Positions 7,701 to 16,613 of a DNA stretch of 64,000 bases are shown here, in pieces. The notes under the pieces are model-generated. The model saw only the letters and a program-made list of their open reading frames with translations. It made no database searches and was not told the DNA's origin. Numbering within the stretch: the first letter of the stretch is position 1; the number at the start of each line of letters is the position of its first letter. This DNA comes from Stygiobacter sp. (lineage in GTDB: Bacteria > Pseudomonadota > Alphaproteobacteria > Rhodospirillales > Magnetospirillaceae): assembly GCA_006218045.1 (NCBI GenBank), contig VBWB01000016.1, forward strand, positions 144,929-208,928, in the 5' to 3' direction. The position numbers and the translations under genes were made by a program.

Positions 7701-9416
7701 ATGAGCTTTATTGACGGATTGAAGATTCGAAACAAGATTCTGGTCTCGATCGTGACCGTGGTGATGGCGGCGACGGCGGCCTTGACCTATCTGTCCGTCA
7801 CTCTCAAAAACACCACCGATGAGTTTAATCATCTGATCTTCGGGCCGCTGGAAGCCGCCAGGGTCGGGAGCGAATGGCAATTTCAACTGGCGGAGATGGG
7901 GCGGCTGACCAATCAGGCCCTGTTGCAGGGCGACACTATCAATTTGGCGGATTTGCGCACCAAGCTGACGGCCATCAACGCGGCGCGCCGGACGTCGCGT
8001 GAAACGTTGCAGGGCTTGTTGCCCGAATACGCGCAGCGATGGACCGAGATGAACGCGACGGCCGCGCTTTTGAACACGGATGCGGACAAGTTCCTGACTC
8101 TGTTGGGCCAGCCCGGGGGCACCGCCGCCGCTGACCGTTTCTGGAGCGAAGCCGGACGTCCGGCCCTGATCAAGCAGCGCGACGCCCTGCAGACCATCAT
8201 CGAAGAGGTGAAAAGCAAGGCCCATCAGGAAACCGACGCCGTCGAGGACGATGTCCACAAAGCGTTGCTGCATTCGGTCCTGGGCGCCTCTATCGGCATG
8301 CTGTTGGCGACTCTGCTGGCCCTTTATATCGCCCAAACCCGCATCGTGCGGCCGCTTTCGGTGCTGACCACCAAGACGGTGCGTCTGTCCAAGGGCGATG
8401 ACGCGTTTGATCTGAACGAAGTGGATCGGCGCGACGAGCTGGGCGATCTGGGCCGGGCGCTGCAAAGCTTCAAGGATAACGCCGCCACCTTGCGCGCCAT
8501 GACCAAGGCCGAGGCGGTGACCCGCCAGATTGGCGAAGTGATCGGCGCCGCCGCCAACAAGGATTTTTCCGCCAAGGTCGATCTCAACCTGACCGAAGGG
8601 TTCTTGAAGGACATCGGTGTGGCCGTCAACCGCTTGCTGGAAACCTGCGCCGGGGCGTTTAAGGATTTCACCCAGCAAGCCACCCAAACCGCCCTTTCCG
8701 TGGATGAAGCCAGCACCGCGGTCGGTCAGATTTCCGACGGCGCCCGCACCCAGACCAATCAATTGGCCCAGGTTTCCACCGCTTTGGGCGATGCCGCCCA
8801 GGCCATCCGTTTGGTGACGCAGACCGCCGGCAGCGCCCGCGACAAGGCGGAAGTCGCCGCCAAGGCGGTGGATGCCGGCAAGGACGCGGTGGGGCAATTG
8901 GCCACCATCGTCGAAGCCATCACCCAGAACAGCCGCAAGGTCAATCAGATCACCCAGGTGATCGCCCAGATCGCCGACCGCACCCACATCTTGTCGTTGA
9001 ATGCCGCCATCGAGGCGGCGCGGGCCGGCGAACACGGCAAGGGCTTCGTGGTGGTGGCGCAGGAAGTGGGCAAGCTGGCGGAAAGCTCGGCCCAGAACGC
9101 CAAGCAGATCGCCGACATCGTCGAACAGGCGTCGCAAGAAGCGTTGCTGGGCAAGGCCGCCACCAAGACGGTGGGCGATTGCATGGGCGACATCGCGTCG
9201 GGCACCGACGAAACCAACACGATGATCCGTTCCATCGCGGTCGCCATGGACGAACAGCAAGCCACCGTGGCGCAGATCGAAGGCAATGTGGCGGCGTTGA
9301 AGAACATCGCCCTGACCAATTCCAGCTCGGCGGAAGAAATCACCGCCACCATGATCCAATTGTCCAAGCAGTCCAACACCATGCGCCAGCGTCTCGCCGA
9401 ATTCAAAACGGCCTGA
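7701..9416 (+). CDS. Methyl-accepting chemotaxis protein of the chemosensory cluster
   Basis: The order is N-terminal membrane helix (about 13-35), an extracytoplasmic helical sensor of about 150 residues, a second helix (about 190-212), HAMP, and a cytoplasmic signalling hairpin whose tip is near residues 425-460 ([20 protein letters not shown]). The sensor looks like a four-helix bundle, so the ligand cannot be named. It is the first gene of a run of eight co-directional signalling genes and ends 7 bp before cheR. A small CCGTGA-TCTTT-TCACGG hairpin (7614-7630) lies in its leader. No C-terminal pentapeptide for CheR tethering is seen. Confidence 0.93.
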   Translation: MSFIDGLKIRNKILVSIVTVVMAATAALTYLSVTLKNTTDEFNHLIFGPLEAARVGSEWQFQLAEMGRLTNQALLQGDTINLADLRTKLTAINAARRTSRETLQGLLPEYAQRWTEMNATAALLNTDADKFLTLLGQPGGTAAADRFWSEAGRPALIKQRDALQTIIEEVKSKAHQETDAVEDDVHKALLHSVLGASIGMLLATLLALYIAQTRIVRPLSVLTTKTVRLSKGDDAFDLNEVDRRDELGDLGRALQSFKDNAATLRAMTKAEAVTRQIGEVIGAAANKDFSAKVDLNLTEGFLKDIGVAVNRLLETCAGAFKDFTQQATQTALSVDEASTAVGQISDGARTQTNQLAQVSTALGDAAQAIRLVTQTAGSARDKAEVAAKAVDAGKDAVGQLATIVEAITQNSRKVNQITQVIAQIADRTHILSLNAAIEAARAGEHGKGFVVVAQEVGKLAESSAQNAKQIADIVEQASQEALLGKAATKTVGDCMGDIASGTDETNTMIRSIAVAMDEQQATVAQIEGNVAALKNIALTNSSSAEEITATMIQLSKQSNTMRQRLAEFKTA

Positions 9417-9423
9417 GCCCGTC

Positions 9424-10266
9424 ATGGAAGAGACGTCGACGCGTCTGGCGCACTTGATCGAGGAGCGCATCGGCATGCAAGCCAAGCTGTCGATTCCCCG
9501 GATCGCGGCCATGCTTGAAACCATGGCACCGGCCGCGCGCCAGACGTGGAGCAAATCCTTGTTGGATTCCCAACCCGACGATCCGTCCTGGCTGGATTTC
9601 ATCGAAGACATTTTCAATCACGAAACGTTTTTCTTTCGCCACCCCCGTCAATTGCAGCATCTGGCCGAAAACGTCCTGCCGGATCTGATCCGGGCGCGGC
9701 GGCAGCGCGGCGAAACCCGGTTCCGAGTGTGGTGCGCCGGATGTTCCTCGGGCGAGGAAGTGCACTCCATCGCCCTGTTGGTCCGCCAGTCCCTGGCGTC
9801 CCCTGAAGGGGGGGGCGTTGGTCAGTGGGACCTGGAATTCCTGGGCACGGATTTGTCGTCCCGCATCCTGGACACCGCCCGCCGGGGCCATTACGTCGCC
9901 AGTCCGGGGTTGAACAGTTTCCGCGACATTCCCGATTACGCCCAGGATTGGTTCCGGGCCGTGCTGCATGAAGGCCGCGATGTCTGGAGCCCGGATCCCG
10001 ATCTGGCCCGGCGCATGCGGTTCCTGCCCCATAACCTGACCTGCGACCCGCCCCCCCTGGGGGATGTGGATCTGGTTCTGTGCCGCAACATCCTGATTTA
10101 TTTCAACCTGCGCCACGCCCATGCCGCCATCGCCACACTGGCCCAGGCGTTGCGCCCTGGCGGCATCCTGGTGCTGGGACCAGCGGACGGATTACGCGAA
10201 GCGCCGGGGCTGGAGATGGTCTGCGACCCCCAAGCGGTTGTCTGGCGCAAGCGGGAGGCGGCATGA
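9424..10266 (+). CDS. cheR: CheR-type chemoreceptor methyltransferase
   Basis: The protein has the small helical N-domain and the SAM-binding domain with FRVWCAGCSSGEE (motif I), FLGTDLSSRIL and LVLCRNILIYF, all hallmark CheR motifs. It methylates receptor glutamates to reset sensitivity and opposes the CheB encoded next. It begins 7 bp after the receptor gene and its TGA overlaps the cheB ATG. Its length, 280 aa, is normal. Confidence 0.95.
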   Translation: MEETSTRLAHLIEERIGMQAKLSIPRIAAMLETMAPAARQTWSKSLLDSQPDDPSWLDFIEDIFNHETFFFRHPRQLQHLAENVLPDLIRARRQRGETRFRVWCAGCSSGEEVHSIALLVRQSLASPEGGGVGQWDLEFLGTDLSSRILDTARRGHYVASPGLNSFRDIPDYAQDWFRAVLHEGRDVWSPDPDLARRMRFLPHNLTCDPPPLGDVDLVLCRNILIYFNLRHAHAAIATLAQALRPGGILVLGPADGLREAPGLEMVCDPQAVVWRKREAA

Positions 10267-11306
10267 CCACGCGGGTAAGTGTCGCCACCGCGTCTTCGTT
10301 CCTGTCTTTGGTGATCCGCCGCACCCTGGCGGCGGTGCGCCATATGGACAGCCTGCCCGTGGACCGCGATGCCCAAACCGCCGTGACCACCCTGACCGCC
10401 AATCCGGAACTGGCCATCATCGACGCCGAATTGTTGGGCGGCGAGGACGGGGCCTTGACGGTGGCGTTGGCACGCCGGACGCGCCCAAGCATCGTGCTGG
10501 ATTCCTATGGCCGGGGCATCCCCACTGCCTTGGCCGCCTGCCCGCACATATACGCCCTGAGCGGACGACTGAAGGGCGAACTGGATCTGGAAAGCATCGA
10601 ATCCGGCTTGCGCCCGCTGATCAGCGAAGCACGGCGCAACCGCCCCTTGATCGCACATGACCAGCCCGTGGTGGTCCCGAAGCCGCCTTCGGGCCCGGCC
10701 TTGCCGCCCGCCGGCGCGCTGGATCTGGTGGTGGTGGGCGTATCCACCGGTGGGCCGCCGTTGTTATTGCAATTGATGTGCGACTTGCGCGAACCGATGG
10801 TGCCGCTGTTGATCGTTCAGCACATGCCGGAAAACCATACCGCCGGTTTCGCCGCCAGGCTGGCCGAGGAATGCGGCCGCGAGGTGGTGGAAGTGGGGGC
10901 GGGACCGTTGCCGCCGCCCCATGTCATCGGCGTGGTGCGCGGCGGGCGCGATTACGGGGTGATCCGCCGCCCCAGCGGCGGATTGTCCCTGCGCGAAGTG
11001 CGTTTGCCCGACAATCCGTTCCATCCCAGTATCGATTCCGTGCTGCTAAGCGCCGTCGCCGCCGACCTGGCGGTCGCCGCCGCCATCCTGACCGGCATGG
11101 GTCAGGATGGGGCCGAAGGCGCGGTGGCGTTGGCCGCACGCGGCTTGCCGGTGGTGGCCCAGAGGCCCGACACCTGCGCCGTGGCGGGCATGCCGCAGGC
11201 GGTCATCGATCGTGGTGCGGCCCAGCGCGTCTGCGGTCCCGAGGGATTGATCACGACCTTGAACACGTGGTGTTCCGCATCGACCCAACGCGAGGATTGC
11301 CCATGA
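10263..11306 (+). CDS. cheB: CheB-type methylesterase with degenerate receiver
   Basis: The C-terminal methylesterase is intact: S161 in VGVSTGGP, H187 in QHMPEN and D282 in GMGQDGAEG match the catalytic triad. The first 130 residues occupy the receiver position but read VSVATASSFLSLVIRR where the acidic pair should be, so ordinary phosphorylation looks lost, although an IIDAEL aspartate remains. The short linker is proline-rich. It overlaps cheR and the next gene by 4 bp each. The esterase may be unregulated, or regulated by protein contact. A CheB-type receiver appears instead on the cyclase encoded 4 kb downstream. Confidence 0.92.
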   Translation: MTTRVSVATASSFLSLVIRRTLAAVRHMDSLPVDRDAQTAVTTLTANPELAIIDAELLGGEDGALTVALARRTRPSIVLDSYGRGIPTALAACPHIYALSGRLKGELDLESIESGLRPLISEARRNRPLIAHDQPVVVPKPPSGPALPPAGALDLVVVGVSTGGPPLLLQLMCDLREPMVPLLIVQHMPENHTAGFAARLAEECGREVVEVGAGPLPPPHVIGVVRGGRDYGVIRRPSGGLSLREVRLPDNPFHPSIDSVLLSAVAADLAVAAAILTGMGQDGAEGAVALAARGLPVVAQRPDTCAVAGMPQAVIDRGAAQRVCGPEGLITTLNTWCSASTQREDCP

Positions 11307-11731
11307 CACGCCCCCCTGTCGGATTGGTGCTGATCACTGCGGACACCACCTTCGCCACCCTTTTCCGCCATGCGTTGGAAACGCGCGAGGATCTGGTCGT
11401 GCACGACGCCGTCATCCCCGATCAGGCGCTTGAGACCGTCCGTCGCCATGGCCCCGCCCATGTCGTCGTCGATGCCGACGGACAGGCCGTGGCCAATGTG
11501 GTGCGCCTGTGCCGCAAACTTTTGCTGGTCCGTCCGGTGGGGGTGGTGCTGACCGGGGCCTATCTGGGGCTGGGTTCGGCGGTCCTCACCCACATCCTGG
11601 AAGCGGTGCCGGCCCGATCGGTGATGAAGCCGGGAGGCTGCGCCGGATTGGCCCTGGCCGACGAGACCACGGCCGCTAGCTTTGCCGACGCCCTGGTCCG
11701 CGCCCTTGGTTGCGGAACGGAGGCGGCATGA
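11303..11731 (+). CDS. Stand-alone receiver-like protein (degenerate)
   Basis: The 142-residue protein has a receiver-like alternation: VGLVLITADTTFATLF at the start, VVVDADG at the phosphosite position, VGVVLTGAYL and a late VMKPGG lysine. Only one of the two usual acidic pocket residues is visible, so it may be a pseudo-receiver or a divergent CheY substitute. It sits between cheB and cheA with short overlaps on both sides. No DNA-binding or enzymatic domain is attached. The assignment rests on pattern and context. Confidence 0.6.
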   Translation: MTRPPVGLVLITADTTFATLFRHALETREDLVVHDAVIPDQALETVRRHGPAHVVVDADGQAVANVVRLCRKLLLVRPVGVVLTGAYLGLGSAVLTHILEAVPARSVMKPGGCAGLALADETTAASFADALVRALGCGTEAA

Positions 11732-14436
11732 TGCACGACATCGATCCCGGTCTGATCGCCGATTTCGCCGAGGAAGTGATCGAGCACGTGGCCAGTGCTG
11801 AAACCGTGCTGGTGCGGGCCGCCGCCGAACAGATCGGCGCCGATGACATCAATCTGCTGTTCCGCAGCTTTCACTCGGTCAAAGGGTTGGCCCGGGTCAT
11901 CGGTTTTCAGGCCGCCGAATCCTTGGCCCATGCCGCCGAAACGGTCCTGTCCGACGTGCGTGATGGCCGCCGCCCCTTGGACGAGCGGGTGCAAAACCTG
12001 CTGCTCCAATCCCTGGACGCCCTGAAACTGGCCCGCTCCAGCCTGTTGGACGGGATCGGTTATGCCGGCGACGATGCGTTGCTGGCCCAGTTGCAGGCGC
12101 TGGGCGATCCCCAGGCCGCCCCTCAGGCCGACAATCCGTCCCGGCTGCCCGATCATCCCCTGGCCGATCTGTACTTCGACGCCGGAACCTTGGACGGTCT
12201 GGTGGAATTGCTGGAAGAAGTGCTGCCCGATATCGCCGCCTGCATCGCCCGCGGCGCCGATCCGGCGGGGGGGGACGTGGACACCTTGGTCTTCGCCTTG
12301 GAACGCATCGATTGCCTGGGGCCGGTGCAGCCCCTGCAACGGCTGAAGCGGGAACCGTCGGTGTCGGTCCTGGTGGAATGCCTGCTGGCGTTGTCGCATT
12401 TGTTCCAGGTGATGGAATGCGACGGATTGGCCCCGACCCTGGCGCTGATCCGGCCCAATCTGGTCCAGGCCCTGGTCAAGGCGCTGGATCAGGGGCAGTG
12501 GTCGTCCATCGAGAACCTGGCCCGCATATTGCTGCCCCATTCCCCCTATCACGGGGTTTTGGCGCAAATCCCGCGTGATGACTGCCCCGCCGATCTGCGG
12601 GCGCGGGCCTACGAGGTGACGGCGGCGGCGTTGCGGTCTGAACTGGGGGGCGACGACAACACGCCACCGTCGGAATTGGGCGGCTTGGCCGCCACCGAAA
12701 TGCGCAACGAACTGGCCGCCCGGCTGGGCCCGCCCGACGCAGCCATGAAGATCCTGGGAAACCGCAGGATCGATCCGCACCGCTTCCGCGCCGCCGGTTC
12801 CGCGCTGGCGCAACGGCTGGCCCGGCTGCAAGACGCGTCCGGCGAATTCTTCGAAGTGCGCTTCGATGTGCCGCCCGCCAGCCCGGCATTGATCGAGACG
12901 GCCCGCATCCTGGCCTTGGACTGGGACCCATTGCTGGCCGAGACCGCCCTGGTGGACGGCGTCCAATGTTTGTGTCTTCTGGTCTTCAGCGATCTGTCGG
13001 AAGACAATATCAGAGCCCGGCTGGATAACGTTCCCGCCTTGCCGGTGGTGGTGGGCGTGACCAAGATGAACGGCCAGCAAGGCCAGGTCCGCTTCACCTT
13101 GATCGAACGCCGCGAAGGCGCGGCGGTCGGCAGCGGCATCCAAGTCCGCGTGCCGGTGGCGCTGTTGGACACCATGTTCGGGCGATTGGGGCAATTCTTC
13201 GGGGTGATGACACGCTTCAACGCCTTGGTGCTGGACAACGAAGTGCCCGCGGCCTTGCGCGAATTGTCCGATTACGCGGTGCTGCACGCCCCACATCTGG
13301 CGGCCAAGGTGGATTTGCTGGCACGCCAGCACCGCGACCTGTCGACGATCGAAGCCGAGGCCCACCGCCTGTTGTCGGTGGTGCACGAAACCACCCTGGG
13401 GCTGCGCGTCATCCCGCTCGACACCTTGTTCTCGCGCTTTCCCCGCATGGTGCGCGACACCGCCCAGCAGACGGGCAAGCAAGTGCGCTTCGACGCCCGC
13501 GCCAACGGTATCCGGGTGGATAACGGCATGCTGGAATTGCTGTCCGACCCGTTGATGCACATGCTGCGCAACAGCATCGATCACGGCGTCGAGCCCCCTG
13601 CCGATCGCGCCGCCCTGGGCAAGCCGGCCCAAGCCACGGTGATCGTCAGCGCCGAACAGCGCGGCAACCACATCGTCATCGAAATCCGCGACGACGGGCG
13701 CGGCATCAATATCGAACGCGTGTTGGAAAAAGCCGTCGCCAACGATCTGGTCAGCCGCGAACAGGCGGCGCTGCTGACCGACGACCAGATCGCCCGCTTC
13801 ATCTTCGCCCCCGGCTTTTCCACCGCCCAGGCGGTCACCGACACGTCGGGGCGTGGCGTCGGCATGGATGTGGCCCTGGTCAACATCACCAAGCTGGGCG
13901 GCAAGATCGACATCATCAACCGTCCCGGCCTGGGCTGCTGTTTCCGTCTGGAAATTCCGCTGTCCAAGGCCATCCAGTCCATGCTGCTGGCCGATACGGG
14001 CATCCAGAAAGTGGCCTTTCCCGACCGCACGGTGTCGGAAGTGGTGATCTGTGCCACGGACGGGGTGCAGTTGGTCAACGGCCAGAGGTCGATGCTGCTG
14101 CATGACCGCTTCCTGCCTTTGTTCCGGTTGATCGACCTGTTGGGCCTGCCGCCCGGCCCCCCCCGGATCCACGGCGATTTTTCCGTGGTGGTGTGCGAAC
14201 ATGACGGCCAGCGCATCGGCGTCGAGGTGGCGGCGATCCTGCGTCGCGCCGATCTGTTGATCCAGGAAATGCACCCGCGCATCGCCCATCTTCCGGGTAT
14301 TGGCGGCATTTCCACCATCGGAACCGACAAGATCGTCATCGTCGTCGATCCCGACGGCCTGTTCGCTTTGGCCCGCCAGGCGGCGGTGTTCGGGCTGCGG
14401 TCCCACGACGTCCGGGTGGCGGAGGGGTTGTTCTGA
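11728..14436 (+). CDS. cheA: CheA-type histidine kinase
   Basis: The order is HPt domain with H49 in FHSVKG, a long variable region (about 130-470), a dimerisation segment, an HATPase core with LMHMLRNSIDHG (N box, near 610), DDGRGIN (G1, near 655) and GRGVGMD (near 707), and a C-terminal CheW-like domain. At 902 aa it is long for CheA. The ATG at 11728 follows ACGGAGG; the upstream TTG is unlikely. It should phosphorylate the receiver of the cyclase two genes downstream. It overlaps the next gene by one base. Confidence 0.93.
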   Translation: MMHDIDPGLIADFAEEVIEHVASAETVLVRAAAEQIGADDINLLFRSFHSVKGLARVIGFQAAESLAHAAETVLSDVRDGRRPLDERVQNLLLQSLDALKLARSSLLDGIGYAGDDALLAQLQALGDPQAAPQADNPSRLPDHPLADLYFDAGTLDGLVELLEEVLPDIAACIARGADPAGGDVDTLVFALERIDCLGPVQPLQRLKREPSVSVLVECLLALSHLFQVMECDGLAPTLALIRPNLVQALVKALDQGQWSSIENLARILLPHSPYHGVLAQIPRDDCPADLRARAYEVTAAALRSELGGDDNTPPSELGGLAATEMRNELAARLGPPDAAMKILGNRRIDPHRFRAAGSALAQRLARLQDASGEFFEVRFDVPPASPALIETARILALDWDPLLAETALVDGVQCLCLLVFSDLSEDNIRARLDNVPALPVVVGVTKMNGQQGQVRFTLIERREGAAVGSGIQVRVPVALLDTMFGRLGQFFGVMTRFNALVLDNEVPAALRELSDYAVLHAPHLAAKVDLLARQHRDLSTIEAEAHRLLSVVHETTLGLRVIPLDTLFSRFPRMVRDTAQQTGKQVRFDARANGIRVDNGMLELLSDPLMHMLRNSIDHGVEPPADRAALGKPAQATVIVSAEQRGNHIVIEIRDDGRGINIERVLEKAVANDLVSREQAALLTDDQIARFIFAPGFSTAQAVTDTSGRGVGMDVALVNITKLGGKIDIINRPGLGCCFRLEIPLSKAIQSMLLADTGIQKVAFPDRTVSEVVICATDGVQLVNGQRSMLLHDRFLPLFRLIDLLGLPPGPPRIHGDFSVVVCEHDGQRIGVEVAAILRRADLLIQEMHPRIAHLPGIGGISTIGTDKIVIVVDPDGLFALARQAAVFGLRSHDVRVAEGLF

Positions 14437-14882
14437 TGATCGAGCATCTGGTCGCCCGCTGCGGTGTCTATCGCATGCTGTTTCCCAGCGAAAATGTCGG
14501 CGACATCCGCCCCCTGCCCGAATTCGTCCGTTTGTCTCCGGTCAAGATCCGGCGTACCGTCCCCGTGGTTTTGGATTTGCGGGTCTATCTGGGAGTGCCT
14601 GCTCCCGATTGCGGGGTGCGCATGGGCTGGCATTCCACGGATGGCGCACGCCGTGTGGATCTGGTGCTGGACGAGGTCGAAGCCATCGTTCATTGCGGCC
14701 CCGGCGACCGCCGCCCCACCCCCATGCTGCCGCCACGCCTGCGTCTGTTGTGCGACGGCGCCATGCCTGATTCCCAGGGCCGGTTCCGGCTGTGTATCCG
14801 ACCTGATACGGCTCTGCCCGTGTCCAGCCCACGCGACCGCCGCGACGTCCTGGCGGCCCTGCGTTTCGAGGAGATGCCATGA
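14436..14882 (+). CDS. Short CheW-like coupling protein
   Basis: The 148-aa protein has weak CheW features: a YRMLFPSENVGDI start, VPVVLDLRVYLG where CheW has its conserved DLR..LG strand, and VDLVLDEVEAIV near the end. It is shorter and more divergent than the triple CheW protein downstream. Position between cheA and the cyclase with overlaps at both ends supports a coupling or adaptor role. It could be a decayed CheW. Confidence 0.6.
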   Translation: MIEHLVARCGVYRMLFPSENVGDIRPLPEFVRLSPVKIRRTVPVVLDLRVYLGVPAPDCGVRMGWHSTDGARRVDLVLDEVEAIVHCGPGDRRPTPMLPPRLRLLCDGAMPDSQGRFRLCIRPDTALPVSSPRDRRDVLAALRFEEMP

Positions 14883-16603
14883 CCACCGACAGCAAGACGA
14901 TCCTGATCGTCGACGACAGTTCGATCATGCGCCGCTTGGTCCGCGAAATCGTCGAGGCCGACCCGATCTTCCGGGTGGTCGATGTCGCCGAGAACGGCAA
15001 GATCGCGTTGCAGAAAGTGCGCGAACATAAACCCGACGCGGTATTGCTGGACATCGAGATGCCGGAATTGTCGGGCCTTGACACCATGCGCCGCCTGGGT
15101 CTGCGCAGTTCGTCCAAGATCATCATCTTGTCGTCCCTGGGTTATGAGGGATCGAAGGAGCGCGCGGAAGCATTGCGCCTGGGGGCCGCCGACGTCATCG
15201 ACAAGCCGTCGGGGTCGGTCAGCATGGACATCAAGGCGGCGCGGGCCTCGGTGATCAACCAGACCCTGCGCCGGGTGCTGGGCCTGCCCCCCGCCCCAGA
15301 GGCCGCCGATGCGGCGCCCTCGGCCGCCCTCGAAGAAACCGTTTCCACCCCCCCGACCCAGCCCGCCGGCGGTTCCGCCGCCGGTTCCGCCCCCCTGGCG
15401 ATGGCTTTGGACACGGTTCGTCAAGCGGTGCTGGCCTTCGGCATCGATGGTCGCCTGTTCTATGCCAATGCGGTCGCGCCCAGGCTTTTGGGCGATGACG
15501 GCATCGCCGCCGGGCGCAGCACGCTGGATCAGGTCTTCGACGGCCTGAACGAATTCATCGTCGATGATATCCGCGCCGTTTTAGCCGACGGCGCGGCCAA
15601 GGCCGCCTTGCCGGTGGATTACGCCCTGCCGTCGGGGGATTGGCTGCCGTGCCTGTTCACCATCGTGCCGGTGCCCGATCCCAACGGGCGCGGCAACGGC
15701 GTCTTGGTGCTGATCGAAGACAAGTCGGTCGAACATTCCTTGCGCAAGGTGTTGGATCAGACCATGTCGTCCAGCGTCACCGACGCCATCATCGCCGGTG
15801 ATTCCTTGGGACTGGACGGCAAGGAAGCGGACGCGACCATGTTGTTTTGCGACATCCGCTCGTTCACGACCTTGTGCGAGAACATGTCGGCGGGGTCCCT
15901 GGTGGCCATGCTGAACGAGTATTTCACCTTCATGGCCGATGTAATCCGGGGCAATAACGGCATCATCGACAAATATATCGGCGACGCCATCATGGCGTTG
16001 TTCGGGGTGCCGAGCGCCAATCCGCGCCAGGCCGACGACGCGGTGGCGGCGGCCATCGCCATGATCCAGGCGCTGGAACTGTTCAACGGCGATCGCGCCA
16101 AGGCGGGGGAAGCGTCGTTCCAGATCGGGATCGGCATCGCCAGCGGCATGGTCATCGCCGGCACCTTGGGGTCACCCGAACGCAAGAATTACACGGTGAT
16201 CGGCGATGCGGTGAATTTGGCGTCGCGCATCGAAGGCCTGACCAAGCTTTACGGCGCCGAGATCCTGGTCTGCGGCCGCACCCGCGCCGCCATGACGGGC
16301 CGCGTGCCGACCCGTCTGGTCGATGTGGTCAAGGTCAAGGGCCAGGACACGGCCACGGAACTGCACCAGATTTTGAACCGCGCCATTCTGGGGGCGGCGC
16401 TGGACACCCATCTGTCCAGTTTTGCCGCCGCCCTCGCCGCCTATCAGGAGGGGCGGTTCCAGGCAGCCGGAGAGGCCTTTGACGCCATCGCGCGCCATAT
16501 TCCCGACGACGCCACATCCGCCATGCTGGCGGCGCGCTGTCGCGATCTGGCCGCCGCCCCGCCGGCGAATTGGCAGGGAATCTGGAAATTGGACAGCAAA
16601 TAG
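14879..16603 (+). CDS. Response regulator fused to class III adenylate/guanylate cyclase
   Basis: Residues 1-130 are an intact receiver: VDDSS acidic pair, D58 in LLDIEMP, and KPSGSVSMDI, a motif typical of CheB receivers. After a proline/alanine linker comes a PAS-like segment (about 175-285), then a class III cyclase catalytic domain with CDIRSFT (D325), K365, D369 in IGDAIMALFG, and VIGDAVNLASRIEG. The metal aspartates and the lysine usual in adenylate cyclases are present, so cAMP is the likely product. About 70 helical residues follow. It lies in the chemosensory operon after cheA and is the only clear output protein there. Confidence 0.9.
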   Translation: MTTDSKTILIVDDSSIMRRLVREIVEADPIFRVVDVAENGKIALQKVREHKPDAVLLDIEMPELSGLDTMRRLGLRSSSKIIILSSLGYEGSKERAEALRLGAADVIDKPSGSVSMDIKAARASVINQTLRRVLGLPPAPEAADAAPSAALEETVSTPPTQPAGGSAAGSAPLAMALDTVRQAVLAFGIDGRLFYANAVAPRLLGDDGIAAGRSTLDQVFDGLNEFIVDDIRAVLADGAAKAALPVDYALPSGDWLPCLFTIVPVPDPNGRGNGVLVLIEDKSVEHSLRKVLDQTMSSSVTDAIIAGDSLGLDGKEADATMLFCDIRSFTTLCENMSAGSLVAMLNEYFTFMADVIRGNNGIIDKYIGDAIMALFGVPSANPRQADDAVAAAIAMIQALELFNGDRAKAGEASFQIGIGIASGMVIAGTLGSPERKNYTVIGDAVNLASRIEGLTKLYGAEILVCGRTRAAMTGRVPTRLVDVVKVKGQDTATELHQILNRAILGAALDTHLSSFAAALAAYQEGRFQAAGEAFDAIARHIPDDATSAMLAARCRDLAAAPPANWQGIWKLDSK

Positions 16604-16613
16604 GGGGCAGGCC

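Noticed and set aside
7596..9617. A 673-codon minus-strand frame opposite the first chemoreceptor
   Set aside because: The plus strand encodes a standard receptor; this is a compositional shadow.
11560..14406. A 948-codon minus-strand frame opposite cheA
   Set aside because: Low-complexity His/Gln/Gly translation; the plus strand is a complete CheA with all kinase boxes.
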